A stretch of DNA of 64,000 nt from an uncultured Senegalimassilia sp. (GTDB lineage Bacteria > Actinomycetota > Coriobacteriia > Coriobacteriales > Eggerthellaceae). A program made the translations under genes and the position numbers. This document shows, piece after piece, positions 43,841 to 52,330 of this stretch (positions within the stretch are counted from its first letter, which is position 1; the number at the start of each line of letters is the position of its first letter). Under the pieces are notes generated by a model. It did no database searches and was not told the DNA's origin. It saw nothing but the letters and a program-made list of their open reading frames with translations. The stretch spans positions 62,001-126,000 of the forward strand of contig NZ_CAKTVU010000001.1 of assembly GCF_934630535.1 (NCBI RefSeq), written 5' to 3'.

Positions 43841-44005
43841 ATGCCGTTTGGTAGCTACATCAACAAGATCGCAACTCGCCGATGCCCTTATTGCGGAATC
43901 GAGCGACCGAAGGATTGGTTCATCAAAGACCGCAATGCTTGCTGGAAGTGCAGGGCATTGAAGAAGGATGCGAAGGAGGTCGATGGCAATGAGCGAATCG
44001 AGTAA
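43841..44005 (+). CDS. Small zinc-finger protein
   Basis: 54 residues from ATG 43841 (an in-frame ATG lies two codons upstream). CPYCGIERPKDWF...CWKCRAL is a clear CxxC...CxxC zinc ribbon. It ends overlapping the next gene. Likely nucleic-acid binding. Confidence 0.65.
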   Translation: MPFGSYINKIATRRCPYCGIERPKDWFIKDRNACWKCRALKKDAKEVDGNERIE

Positions 44006-44606
44006 ACCTCAGCTGCGACAGATCACCCGCGAAGACATCGAGTTCCTTGCCGCTTTGCAAGATGAGATGAACACGCAGCCGCATCTGTGTCAGACAGACC
44101 CTCGCTTTTGGGTGGTGAAAACGTTTGAGTACCGCCAAGCGACGGACGATGACGACATCTATCGAGTTACGTTCTACGACGACACTGGCGACATTTCCAG
44201 CATGACATTCGATGAAGCTTTGAAGCTCGCGCACAAGTCAAACGTCGATTTTGGCGGCGAAGAGTTTGCGCAAGAAAAGCTCGATGACTTCTGCCTCAGC
44301 GTTGATGCCGACGGCTGCGTAAGGTGGTGGTACGAGCATGAAGCTAAGAGGTTCATTGAGGAATACGCGAGCGCGAAGTGTGCCGAGGTTGCTTATGAGA
44401 CGCGCGAGTCGAAGATCGCCGAGAACACGATGTTCCTCACGCTTCGCGAAGCCAAAGAGCACATCAAGCGCAACGACTATCACTATACCGACCCGTACAC
44501 CTACGCCATGACGGCGTGGCGCTCTCCGCAAGTCGAGCAGCTCTACAAGATCTTGCACGAGGTCGATTTCAAGCAGCTTTTAGAGGTGGCGAACGATGAA
44601 GGTTAG
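43983..44606 (+). CDS. Hypothetical phage early protein
   Basis: 207 residues from ATG 43983 with AAGGAGG upstream; it overlaps the zinc-finger gene by 23 bases. Acidic, with QITREDIEFLAALQDEMNTQPHLCQTDPRFWVVKTFEYRQATDDDDIYRVTFYDD near the start. Mixed alpha/beta composition. No recognised domain. Confidence 0.65.
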   Translation: MAMSESSKPQLRQITREDIEFLAALQDEMNTQPHLCQTDPRFWVVKTFEYRQATDDDDIYRVTFYDDTGDISSMTFDEALKLAHKSNVDFGGEEFAQEKLDDFCLSVDADGCVRWWYEHEAKRFIEEYASAKCAEVAYETRESKIAENTMFLTLREAKEHIKRNDYHYTDPYTYAMTAWRSPQVEQLYKILHEVDFKQLLEVANDEG

Positions 44607-44922
44607 CAGCAGGCAATGCCATATGTACGCGGAGCGTCTGCGTCGCTTCTATCCGTCCGAGCCGGTACCGACCGCCCGCGAGAGCAAGAACATTCGTGAT
44701 GCGATTCAGTGCACTCGCGGCTATGACGTGTTCAAACGACTTGCCGAGCTGATAGACCGCCCGATATGCCACGACATCGCGAGCCATGGCGGAATGCAGC
44801 CAGTAGGTGCAATCCAATGGTTTGAGTGCTCCGAATGTCATTGCAAGGCGCAGACAGACAAGATAGGAATGGTTCTTCATTTCTGCCCACATTGCGGCGC
44901 GGAGATGGTCGCCAATGGCTAG
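44596..44922 (+). CDS. Small zinc-ribbon protein
   Basis: 108 residues; C-terminal CSECHCKAQTDKIGMVLHFCPHCGAEM matches a CxxC...CxxC zinc ribbon. N-terminal half helical and basic (QCHMYAERLRRFYPSEPVPTARESKNIRDAIQCTRGYDVFKRLAELI). Overlaps neighbours. Confidence 0.65.
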   Translation: MKVSSRQCHMYAERLRRFYPSEPVPTARESKNIRDAIQCTRGYDVFKRLAELIDRPICHDIASHGGMQPVGAIQWFECSECHCKAQTDKIGMVLHFCPHCGAEMVANG

Positions 44923-45274
44923 CCAAGAAAGCCGCGTGTTGCGACTGCTCGAACCGCAGGGCGAGCCAGACATCATCGAATGCGACGGCAAGCTGTACGT
45001 GCCCGATAAAGAGTGTGAGTTCATTCCGGAGGTGTTCGACACCGTTTGGGATGGGGAAGACCAGTGCTTGCGGGTTGACAAGCCTTCCGATGATTGCAGC
45101 TGCTTCACATGCTCCGAATGCGGGCAAGAGCTGATGTTCGATTGGGGCGGCGAATACAGCTGGTTCGAGCCCGAATACCCGTACAAGCCTATCGGATTGA
45201 AATACTGCCCTGGATGCCGTGCAAGGGTTCTGTTCCCACATCCGTGGTTGGGCGCGAAGGAGGAAGACGAATGA
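44915..45274 (+). CDS. Small zinc-ribbon protein
   Basis: 119 residues; acidic with a C-terminal CSECGQELMFDWGG...CPGCRARV zinc ribbon. Overlaps the previous gene by 8 bases and the next by 4. Probably a nucleic-acid or protein-interaction factor. Confidence 0.65.
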   Translation: MASQESRVLRLLEPQGEPDIIECDGKLYVPDKECEFIPEVFDTVWDGEDQCLRVDKPSDDCSCFTCSECGQELMFDWGGEYSWFEPEYPYKPIGLKYCPGCRARVLFPHPWLGAKEEDE

Positions 45275-45675
45275 TTTGCATCGTTGGAACGCGCAGATCG
45301 GGGAAAACGACACGGCTGCTTGAGCTTTCCGCTCAAAGCGGCGTCCCGATTGCCGTTAAGGACGTAATGCATGCCACGTGGCTTCGGCGCTATATGCGTC
45401 AATGCGGAATTGATGCACCCGACCCAATTGTTGTTGGTCGTGGAATCTATGGCGAGCGAGGGTTTACCTCAATTGAGGTCAAGCGAGATTCCGACGGAAT
45501 GGTTCCAGTCCTTATTGACGACGTTCGTGCTTTTTTTGGCGACATGGGCATCAGGGCCGAAGCGGTAACTATAGATGCCGATGCCCTCAACTTTGAGTTC
45601 GCAATCAAGGCGAATCCGACACTGGTCAACTGCTTGCGCGTCTGGCGCAACTGCAAGAAAGGCGGCAAGGAATGA
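45271..45675 (+). CDS. P-loop NTPase-like protein
   Basis: 134 residues from ATG 45271 (ATGA overlap). Starts with MICIVGTRRSGKTTRLLELS, a Walker A motif GTRRSGKT. A Walker B-like VPVLIDDV lies about 70 residues later. Short for a full ATPase, so a mini-NTPase or nucleotide-binding regulator. No match to a known family. Confidence 0.7.
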   Translation: MICIVGTRRSGKTTRLLELSAQSGVPIAVKDVMHATWLRRYMRQCGIDAPDPIVVGRGIYGERGFTSIEVKRDSDGMVPVLIDDVRAFFGDMGIRAEAVTIDADALNFEFAIKANPTLVNCLRVWRNCKKGGKE

Positions 45676-46055
45676 CTTCATACGTCAAACGGGTCGGCGA
45701 TCTGACCGACCCCGAGAACCTCGAGAAGGCCGTTGCCGAAGCAAACAAGAACGGTGAGCTTGACAACTTCGACGTTTCAAAGCTCACGTCATGTGACATC
45801 AACGGCTCAACGATTAACCCTCGCGGCTACGACCCTGTTACCAAGCCCTCGCACTACGCAGGCCATACGGGCATCGAGTGCAAAACGGCAATGGAATCCA
45901 TGCTCGGTACGGACGCCTATACGGCATACATGCAGGGATGCGCGTTCAAGTACCTGTGGCGATGGCGCGACAAGAACGGCATCGAAGACCTCAAAAAAGC
46001 TCGCGAGTGCATCGACAACGTGATTCGCGCGATTGAGGGTGATGGAGATGAGTAG
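45672..46055 (+). CDS. DUF3310-domain protein
   Basis: 127 residues. The C-terminal half KPSHYAGHTGIECKTAMESMLGTDAYTAYMQGCAFKYLWRWRDKNGIEDLKKARECIDNVI is the DUF3310 pattern, common in phage nucleotide-metabolism modules. The N-terminal half carries a charged linker. ATGA-type overlap. Confidence 0.82.
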   Translation: MTSYVKRVGDLTDPENLEKAVAEANKNGELDNFDVSKLTSCDINGSTINPRGYDPVTKPSHYAGHTGIECKTAMESMLGTDAYTAYMQGCAFKYLWRWRDKNGIEDLKKARECIDNVIRAIEGDGDE

Positions 46056-46218
46056 CGTTAAGTTCGGCATCGAAATCAAGGACGGGGTAAACAACGCAAG
46101 GGTCGAGGACATCCAGAAGGCCGCGAGCGATCTAGTCGTGTCGCTGTTGTTCCTCTTGCGCACGTTTGGCGTTTCTGGCGTTACGGTGACGGTAACGCGT
46201 GGTGATTTCGATGAGTAG
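46048..46218 (+). CDS. Small hypothetical protein
   Basis: 56 residues from ATG 46048, inside the end of the DUF3310 gene. A hydrophobic helix LVVSLLFLLRTF flanked by charged ends suggests a membrane peptide or helical partner. Overlaps the next gene too. Confidence 0.5.
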   Translation: MSSVKFGIEIKDGVNNARVEDIQKAASDLVVSLLFLLRTFGVSGVTVTVTRGDFDE

Positions 46219-46408
46219 GCTCAGAAAGCGGCACGTGCTCGACAACCTCTGCATGGTCTCGCAGGACATGAGCCGCCGAATCCTGACGTGCGAGAAGCGC
46301 GAGCGCGAGAGCGTGAAGGTCAGCTACGAAGACCTCGTCATGTGGTCTGACATCGTTGGCGATGCCATCGAGGTAATCAACGACAAGGGCGGAAGCCATG
46401 GGCGTTGA
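46211..46408 (+). CDS. Small hypothetical protein
   Basis: 65 residues from ATG 46211. Helical, with KRHVLDNLCMVSQDMSRRILTCEKRERESVKVSYEDLVMWSDIVGDAIEVI. No motif. Ends 11 bases inside the next gene. Confidence 0.5.
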   Translation: MSRLRKRHVLDNLCMVSQDMSRRILTCEKRERESVKVSYEDLVMWSDIVGDAIEVINDKGGSHGR

Positions 46409-47573
46409 GGTCAAGCAGGATGCCAAGGGTGTCTGGTACGCGCAACCGTACCTTGGAAAGACGGTTGACGGCAAGCAGCGCAGACCTCGCAAGAGCTTTC
46501 CCGAAGCGAGCACGCGGGCACAGGCCCAAGAGCTCGCGAACGAGTGGGTTGCGAGCATATCGGCTGGCGGCAAGGTCAAGAGCGCGTTCATAGCAGACCT
46601 TTTGGTCGAGTACAGGGCCGAACGCATGGCCAAGGACATAGCACCCGCGACCGCTAACCGCTGGGAGACGTCCACGAAGTACGTTGCCGAATACCTAGCC
46701 GGGAAAACCGTTGGCGAGCTGACCGTGATGGATTTCAACGACTTCGAGACGAAGCTGCTCTTGCCGAAGGACAAGAACGGCCAGGGCTTGAGCCGCAACA
46801 CGGTTCGCGGAGTGCACTACTTCCTGCGCGGCGCATACAACCATTGGGTGAACGCTGGCATCTGCGAGAGCAACCCGATGTTCTACGTTCAAGAGCCTGG
46901 CGAGGAAAAGCATGAGGCGATCGCCATCGACGAATGGGATTTCGAGACGCTGAACAAGGCGCTCTCAAGCGAAATCGCGCCCGATGTGCTCAATGCGCAG
47001 ACCATGCGCCAGGCGGCCTACTCGTTCGCCGCATGGCTCGCGCTCCATACGGGCATGCGCGTCGGCGAGGTGTGCGCCGTGCGCAGGCGGGACGTGTCGC
47101 GTCGACTCGGCTACATCCACGTGTGCGGAACGGTCGTCGAGCTTCACGGCGGCGTGGAGCGCAGGGACACGACCAAGAGCAAGCGCAGCCGCAACGTGAG
47201 CCTTACCGAGAAGGACTTCGCCGCCGTGTACGCCTTCCTGGGCTTGCAGGACGGGTTTTGCAGCTCTCTCACGCCCAACGCGCCGCTGGTGACCGTAGAC
47301 GGCTCGTACATGCGCCCGAACACGGTCTCAAAGGCTTTCAGCCGCCTTCGAAACCGATTGGGGCTGTCGAAGAAATGCACCTTCCACAGCCTTCGCCACA
47401 CTCACGCGACGTGGTGCCTTGCCGAGGGCGTCGACCTCAAGACGCTTTCCGAGCGCTTGGGACATGCCGACGAATCGACCACGCTCAAGACGTACGCGCA
47501 TCTGATGAAGGGCCGCGACCAAGCCGCCGCGCAGGCTTTCGAGAGCTTCGCGGACAGCTTGGGAGGTGTGTAA
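46398..47573 (+). CDS. Tyrosine recombinase (second integrase of the prophage)
   Basis: 391 residues from ATG 46398. N-terminal AP2/SAM-like DNA-binding half, then a catalytic domain with HTGMRVGEVCAV (Arg), HSLRHTHATW (His-x-x-Arg), LGHADESTTLKTYAHL (His and the nucleophile Tyr). All catalytic residues are present. It is unusual for a phage that already has a serine integrase. It may resolve dimers, invert a segment, or be left from another phage. It directly precedes an mIHF-like gene. Confidence 0.9.
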   Translation: MGVEVKQDAKGVWYAQPYLGKTVDGKQRRPRKSFPEASTRAQAQELANEWVASISAGGKVKSAFIADLLVEYRAERMAKDIAPATANRWETSTKYVAEYLAGKTVGELTVMDFNDFETKLLLPKDKNGQGLSRNTVRGVHYFLRGAYNHWVNAGICESNPMFYVQEPGEEKHEAIAIDEWDFETLNKALSSEIAPDVLNAQTMRQAAYSFAAWLALHTGMRVGEVCAVRRRDVSRRLGYIHVCGTVVELHGGVERRDTTKSKRSRNVSLTEKDFAAVYAFLGLQDGFCSSLTPNAPLVTVDGSYMRPNTVSKAFSRLRNRLGLSKKCTFHSLRHTHATWCLAEGVDLKTLSERLGHADESTTLKTYAHLMKGRDQAAAQAFESFADSLGGV

Positions 47574-47586
47574 ACGGTGTGTAAAC
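47565..47586. repeat. 11-base tandem repeat at the end of the second integrase
   Basis: GGTGTGTAAAC occurs twice in tandem (47565-47575, 47576-47586), containing the integrase stop codon. A related GTGTGTAAA also follows the first integrase stop at 5405-5413. It may be a core or arm site, or coincidence. Confidence 0.5.
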
Positions 47587-47701
47587 GGCATCGCGCTAAC
47601 CATTTTGCCGACGCCGACGAAAAGACAGTTCAGGCCGCGAAACAAGCGGCTCTGAAAACGACATGGTGCGAATTCCACCTAAGAATAAGGAGATAGAGAA
47701 A

Positions 47702-48019
47702 ATGGTACCGATTTTGACCAAAGAGCAAAGGCAAGAGAACCTTGCCAAGGGAATGCAGGTTAGGCATCGCCGAGCAGAGTACCGCGAGCAACTGAAGAAG
47801 GGCGCTTTGCCGCTTGAGAAGTTCTTCGAGCTTGCAGACGAAGGCGATCAGGCGGCGGCTGGCATGCGCGTCAAGCAGATGATTACGGCGCTGCCCGGAT
47901 ACGCCGAGAACCGCGCCGACGCGCTCATGAAGAAGCTGCGCATCGCAAGCGGTCGCAAGGTGAAGGGCTTGGGCAAGAACCAGCGCGCGAACCTGCTGTC
48001 TACCCTGGTGAGGTGGTAG
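47702..48019 (+). CDS. mIHF-type actinobacterial integration host factor-like protein
   Basis: 105 residues from ATG 47702, with AAGGAG 9 bases upstream. The pattern ILTKEQRQENLAKGMQVRHRRAEYREQLKKGALPLEKFFEL...VKQMITALPGYAENRADALMKKLRIASGRKVKGLGKNQRANLL is that of mycobacterial/actinobacterial IHF, with the H2TH-like helix that binds DNA. In mycobacteriophage L5, host mIHF is needed for integration by a tyrosine integrase. A phage copy beside a tyrosine recombinase makes functional pairing likely. Confidence 0.85.
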   Translation: MVPILTKEQRQENLAKGMQVRHRRAEYREQLKKGALPLEKFFELADEGDQAAAGMRVKQMITALPGYAENRADALMKKLRIASGRKVKGLGKNQRANLLSTLVRW

Positions 48020-48021
48020 GC

Positions 48022-48252
48022 ATGGCGAAACGTGACGATGGCCGCACGAGCATCAACCGCTTCGCTCTGTTCACGACCGTTGCCGCTGTGCTGCTCGCAG
48101 TGGTTCTGATGTTCTGCTTCTTCTGCCTTGTCGAGTCGCTCACCCTGCTGTTCACGGGCGGCGCGTTCACATTGGTTCTGCCTGCGATTGCGACGGCCAT
48201 CACGGTCTTCGCCTTCATGGCGCTGGCAATCGTCGGAGGTGGTGCCCGATGA
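48022..48252 (+). CDS. Small membrane protein
   Basis: 76 residues from ATG 48022, with two membrane helices (FALFTTVAAVLLAVVLMFCFFCLV and TLVLPAIATAITVFAFMALAIV). Basic N-terminus. Unknown role. Its stop overlaps the ssb start. Confidence 0.65.
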   Translation: MAKRDDGRTSINRFALFTTVAAVLLAVVLMFCFFCLVESLTLLFTGGAFTLVLPAIATAITVFAFMALAIVGGGAR

Positions 48253-48683
48253 GTTCCGAGAGCCTTAACACCTGCACGCTGAGCGGGAACATCGGCAACG
48301 ATGCCGAGGTGAGGTACACGGCTGGCGGCATGGCGATTACGTCGTTCTCGCTGGCTGTCAACCACAGGCGCAAGCAGCAAGACGGCAGCTATGCGGACGA
48401 AACCAGCTGGGTCGATTGCACGATGTTCGGCAAGCGCGGCGAATCGCTGCAAGCCAACGGCTACCTGCAAAAAGGCGCAAAGCTGGCCGTCGTGGGGCAC
48501 CTGCGCATGAGCACATGGGAAGCCGACGGACAACGCCGCCGCAAGCTGGAGGTCATCGTCGACAACATCATCGGCATGACCAACTACAGGCAACCGCAGC
48601 AGCCGCAGGCCCAGCAGCCCTACCAGGCTCAGCCGCAACAGGCGTACACGCCTGACGTTTACGACGAGGACATTCCGTTTTAG
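48249..48683 (+). CDS. ssb: Single-stranded DNA-binding protein (SSB)
   Basis: 144 residues. OB-fold pattern (TLSGNIGNDAEVRYTAGGMAITSFSLAVNHRRKQQDGSYADETSWVDCTMFGKRGESLQ), a proline/glutamine linker, and the acidic tip DEDIPF that recruits partner proteins. Phage SSB of the early replication module. Confidence 0.93.
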   Translation: MSSESLNTCTLSGNIGNDAEVRYTAGGMAITSFSLAVNHRRKQQDGSYADETSWVDCTMFGKRGESLQANGYLQKGAKLAVVGHLRMSTWEADGQRRRKLEVIVDNIIGMTNYRQPQQPQAQQPYQAQPQQAYTPDVYDEDIPF

Positions 48684-48692
48684 GGGGTAGAT

Positions 48693-49130
48693 ATGCAAGG
48701 ACGAAAACTGAACGTGAAGCTGTCAGATGGCGCAGAGCTGCCGCGTTACGCGCACGACGGTGATGCTGGCTTCGACCTGTGCATCACCGAGGATTGCAGG
48801 CTTGAGCCGAACGCGCGGGCAATCGTCGGGCTCGGATGCGCGTTTGAGATTCCGACAGGATGCGTTGGGCTGCTGTTCCCGCGTTCTGGCCTTTCGAGCC
48901 TTTACGGCGTCACGCTCAGCCACGGCGTCGGAGTCATCGACAGCGGCTTTCGAGGCGAGGTGTGCGCGCCGCTCGTGAACCTCAGCTGCGACACGGTGTA
49001 TCTGCCGAAAGGCTCGCGGGTTTGCCAGATGGTCGTTGTGCCGTTCGTGCCGTGCGACCTGGTGAAGGTCGACGAGCTGAGCAGCACCGATCGCGGCGAA
49101 GACGGCTTCGGCTCTACCGGCATCGAGTAG
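48693..49130 (+). CDS. dut: Deoxyuridine triphosphatase (dUTPase)
   Basis: 145 residues with the five dUTPase motifs: DAGFDLC, FPRSGLSS, HGVGVIDSGFRGEV, RVCQMVV and the C-terminal arm DGFGSTG. Converts dUTP to dUMP and limits uracil in DNA. Starts 9 bases after ssb. Confidence 0.93.
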   Translation: MQGRKLNVKLSDGAELPRYAHDGDAGFDLCITEDCRLEPNARAIVGLGCAFEIPTGCVGLLFPRSGLSSLYGVTLSHGVGVIDSGFRGEVCAPLVNLSCDTVYLPKGSRVCQMVVVPFVPCDLVKVDELSSTDRGEDGFGSTGIE

Positions 49131-49140
49131 CTGATGCGTC

Positions 49141-49587
49141 GTGAATGCCAAGGAATACTTTGAGGGCATACGCGACGAAGTAGCGAGCCTTGAGAAGTCA
49201 AGAGAGATACTTGCGCGTCTCAAGGCTCGTGAAGGGGCAAAGGCTCAGAGCTACACGGCTGGCGGTGGCGGCGGCTCGTGCGACCCTATGGATGCGGTTA
49301 ACGGGCGCATAGACTTCGAGCGACGCTTGGAGCTGCGCATAGTTGAGAGCAACGCCGCCGTCGATGAAGCCTGCGCCGTGCTGTATGGCAACGACAATCA
49401 CGGCGGCTTGGCAAAGCTCAAGGGCAACCGCTACGCCGATGCTGTATGTATGGGCTACTGCCAGGCAATGCCATGGGCTGACGTTGCCGCCGTTATGCAG
49501 TGTTCGCCCAAGTGGTGCCGCGAATTGTGCAATGCCGCGTTCAGGTACATCGACGCTGCTGGTGCGGCGTGGCTCAAGGAAAATTGA
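49141..49587 (+). CDS. Putative phage late-gene transcription regulator
   Basis: 148 residues from GTG 49141. The last 60 residues (YADAVCMGYCQAMPWADVAAVMQCSPKWCRELCNAAFRYID) look like a sigma-region-4-type helix-turn-helix, as in ArpU/RinA-type regulators. Its position just before the packaging genes fits a late activator. Family assignment tentative. Confidence 0.6.
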   Translation: MNAKEYFEGIRDEVASLEKSREILARLKAREGAKAQSYTAGGGGGSCDPMDAVNGRIDFERRLELRIVESNAAVDEACAVLYGNDNHGGLAKLKGNRYADAVCMGYCQAMPWADVAAVMQCSPKWCRELCNAAFRYIDAAGAAWLKEN

Positions 49588-49650
49588 AAACAGTACTTCC
49601 CTTCACTTCCCGCTTTATGCTAAAGTTCGCTACGGTGGATTAGGTAAACG

Positions 49651-49687
49651 AAAGGGACACGGGCCTCGGCTCGCGTCCCTTTTTTGT
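49651..49687 (+). terminator. Terminator ending the early operon
   Basis: Hairpin AAAGGGACACGGGC-CTCG-GCTCGCGTCCCTTT with one mismatch region, followed by seven T. It lies between the regulator and the HNH gene. Confidence 0.85.
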
Positions 49688-49702
49688 TGGGAAGGTACGG
49701 CG

Positions 49703-50032
49703 ATGGCTAAGGGCTTCTCATACCGCTTCTATCATTCGACCGACTGGGAACAGGCTCGCGAGCAGGCGTTGCAACGCGACGGCTACCTTTGCCAGCACTG
49801 CTTGGCTCGGGGCATGGAGACGCCAGCGGTCATGGTTCATCACATCGTGGAGCTGACTCCAGCGAACATCAGCGATCCGAACATCAGCACAAACCTCGAC
49901 AACCTAGTGAGCCTGTGCGACCTGTGCCACAAGAAGGTGCACGGTTGGGTGAGACAAGGCAGCACTAGGCAAGGCTTGGCGTTCGACGAGGACGGCAACT
50001 TGATTTCGCTGAGCAACGAACACACAGACTGA
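49703..50032 (+). CDS. HNH endonuclease
   Basis: 109 residues from ATG 49703. HNH motif CQHCLARG...VHHIVELTPAN...NLVSLCDLCHKKVH with the zinc cysteines. In HK97-type cos phages an HNH nuclease next to terminase is needed for cos cleavage, which fits its position. Confidence 0.9.
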   Translation: MAKGFSYRFYHSTDWEQAREQALQRDGYLCQHCLARGMETPAVMVHHIVELTPANISDPNISTNLDNLVSLCDLCHKKVHGWVRQGSTRQGLAFDEDGNLISLSNEHTD

Positions 50033-50093
50033 GCACAATTCGCAGCTCACAAAACAGAGACAACAAAACAGCAGGTCAGAGCGATGCGGCATC

Positions 50094-50178
50094 CCCCCGT
50101 TCGAAAACCAAGGCGATTAGCCTAGGGCACCAACGCCGGGAGATAGATTTATGCGCGCAGAGGTTTTCAGAACGGGGG
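50094..50178. repeat. Long inverted repeat between HNH and terminase small subunit (possible cos/packaging site)
   Basis: Arms CCCCCGTTCGAAAACC (50094-50109) and GGTTTTCAGAACGGGGG (50162-50178) are complementary except for one bulged base. Located right before terS, in the usual place of a cos site. No coding function; a direct test is needed. Confidence 0.55.
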
Positions 50179-50185
50179 TGGTCTT

Positions 50186-50614
50186 GTGGCGAAGCGGAAA
50201 ATATGCGAAAGTACCGAGATTTCGCCGAAAGTTGCGAAAAGTCCCCCGAAGCGGAGCGGGCAATCGGTGCAGTCGCTCTACCAAAACGAGCTGAAAAGGC
50301 TGCAACGCCTGACCAAGGACGTCATTCCAGACGACAAGCGCACGGCCATCATGCCTCTCATGTCGAACATCGCGTTTCTCAAAGTGAAGCTCGACCAGGC
50401 TCGCGTGGAACTGATGGGCGAAAGCATCTTCACCGAGTACGACAACGGCGGCGGTCAGTCTGGGGTGCGCGAGCATCCTGGCTTTTCCGCGTACAACAAG
50501 CTGTTCACAACTTTCTCGCGCGGTATCAAGCAGATCACCGACATGATGCCGAGCGGAAGCACGTCAGCCGACGCGCTCATGGATTACCTGAACGAGACGA
50601 GGTTCGGTGGCTAG
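50186..50614 (+). CDS. Terminase small subunit (P27-like)
   Basis: 142 residues from GTG 50186. The pattern SGQSVQSLYQNELKRLQRLTKDVIPDDKRTAIMPLMSNIAFLKVKLDQARVELM...GVREHPGFSAYNKLFTTF is like P27-family small terminases. It would recognise the packaging site and recruit the large subunit. Overlaps the large subunit start. Confidence 0.8.
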   Translation: MAKRKICESTEISPKVAKSPPKRSGQSVQSLYQNELKRLQRLTKDVIPDDKRTAIMPLMSNIAFLKVKLDQARVELMGESIFTEYDNGGGQSGVREHPGFSAYNKLFTTFSRGIKQITDMMPSGSTSADALMDYLNETRFGG

Positions 50615-52328
50615 GAAGAAGGCCGCTGGCTCGTGCGAGAAGGCGATACGCGAGTACTTCGGCGGCATCCTCGACGGAACGATAACCTCGTGCGCGAAGA
50701 TGCGGCAGGTCGCCGCCATCGTCCTTCGCGACTTGGACAACGACGATCCGCTGTATCCGTACCACTACCGCGAGGAATACGCGCAGAAGCACGTGAGCTT
50801 CATCGAGCGCTTCTGCCGACTTCCATCCGGCAAGCTCGGACAGCCCTTCGAGCTTGAGCTTTTCCAGCGCGCAATCCTGTCGGTCGTTTTCGGCTTCGTC
50901 GATGTCGAGGGGAAGCGGCAGTACCGCGAAGTGCTCTGGATTATGGGGCGCAAGAACGGCAAGACCGCGCTCGCCTCCGCAATAGAGCTTGACTTGCTCA
51001 TCAACGACGATGAGGGCGCGCCAGAGGTCTACAACGTCGCCACGGCCCACGACCAGGCGGCGAAGGGCTTCAACAACGCCTGGCGAATGGTGCTCACGTC
51101 GCCCGCTTTGGGGCGGCACGTGCGAAAGCGCGTGAGCGACCTTTACTGCGACCTCAACATGGGTTCAATCAAGGCGCTGTCAGCCAACACGAACCACCTC
51201 GACGGCCTCGACATCTCAGGGGCCATCGTCGACGAGCTCGCGGCCATGAAGAACCGCGATCTGTACGACTTGACTATCCAGGGCACGTCCGCCCGCCGCC
51301 AGCCGCTTGTTTTGGAAATCACTACCAACGGTTTCGTTCGGAACGGCATCTTCGATGCTCAGTACGAATACGCCACCAAATGGCTCGACGGTCAGGCGAC
51401 AGGTGAGAAGGCCGAGCGCTTCATAGCGTTCATCTTCGAGCTTGATGAGCGCGATGAGTGGCAAGAGGAATCGGCGTGGATTAAGGCGAACCCTGGCCTT
51501 GGCACCATCAAGAGCCTTGAGGGCTTGCGCCAAAACGTTTCGAAGGCCAAGGATGACCCGACTTTCCTGCCGACGCTGCTGGTCAAGGACTTCAACCTCA
51601 TCGAGAACCAGAGCCAAGCATGGCTTACGTGGGCTGAGATACACAACGATGACACTTTCGACCCGTCCGACGGGTCTTTTTCTTATGCGGTGCTCGGCGT
51701 TGACGCGTCCGACACCACTGACCTCACCGCCGCATGCTTGCTGATGATGCGCCCGAACGACGAGCGCATATATGCGATGCACATGGCGTGGATTCCGCTT
51801 CGCGCCTTGGAACAGGCGGAAACGGAAGGACGGCGCGGCGGTCGCGACGGCGTGCCTTACGACGCGTGGATTGCGCGCGGGCTTCTGCGAACGTCGCCGA
51901 CGCCAATTATCGACAAGCGGCTCGTGCTCGATTGGGTGGACGAGGTGCGCGAGAAATGTGGCATCTACGCCGTCGCGTGCGGCTACGACCCGTGGCACAT
52001 GCGCGACGTGCCGACGGTGGAAGCCTACGAGGGCTATTTCGGAGCCGACAACTTCAAGAAGGTCATCCAAGGCGCTCAGACGCTCTCGATGCCGATGAAG
52101 GAGCTACGCGCCCTGTACAAGGAGAACCGCGTAGTCGATAACGCCAACCCCATAGCCGAGTGGTGTCGCTCGAACGTTGCGGTGCGCAGCGACGCGAACG
52201 GAAACATTGCGCCCGACAAGAAGAACCAAGACCCGCGCAACCGTATAGACGCCTGGGCGGCGGAATGCGATGCGTTCGTGGTCTTGAAAGACATGATGGA
52301 CGATTTCAGAAGCATGATTGGAGGTTAA
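50607..52328 (+). CDS. Terminase large subunit
   Basis: 573 residues from GTG 50607. Walker A GRKNGKTAL near residue 118 and the Walker B/GAIVDELAAM segment in the ATPase half; C-terminal RNase H-like nuclease with VLGVDASDTTDL. Cuts and pumps DNA into the prohead. Overlaps the small subunit by 8 bases. Confidence 0.93.
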   Translation: MARKKAAGSCEKAIREYFGGILDGTITSCAKMRQVAAIVLRDLDNDDPLYPYHYREEYAQKHVSFIERFCRLPSGKLGQPFELELFQRAILSVVFGFVDVEGKRQYREVLWIMGRKNGKTALASAIELDLLINDDEGAPEVYNVATAHDQAAKGFNNAWRMVLTSPALGRHVRKRVSDLYCDLNMGSIKALSANTNHLDGLDISGAIVDELAAMKNRDLYDLTIQGTSARRQPLVLEITTNGFVRNGIFDAQYEYATKWLDGQATGEKAERFIAFIFELDERDEWQEESAWIKANPGLGTIKSLEGLRQNVSKAKDDPTFLPTLLVKDFNLIENQSQAWLTWAEIHNDDTFDPSDGSFSYAVLGVDASDTTDLTAACLLMMRPNDERIYAMHMAWIPLRALEQAETEGRRGGRDGVPYDAWIARGLLRTSPTPIIDKRLVLDWVDEVREKCGIYAVACGYDPWHMRDVPTVEAYEGYFGADNFKKVIQGAQTLSMPMKELRALYKENRVVDNANPIAEWCRSNVAVRSDANGNIAPDKKNQDPRNRIDAWAAECDAFVVLKDMMDDFRSMIGG

Positions 52329-52330
52329 AC

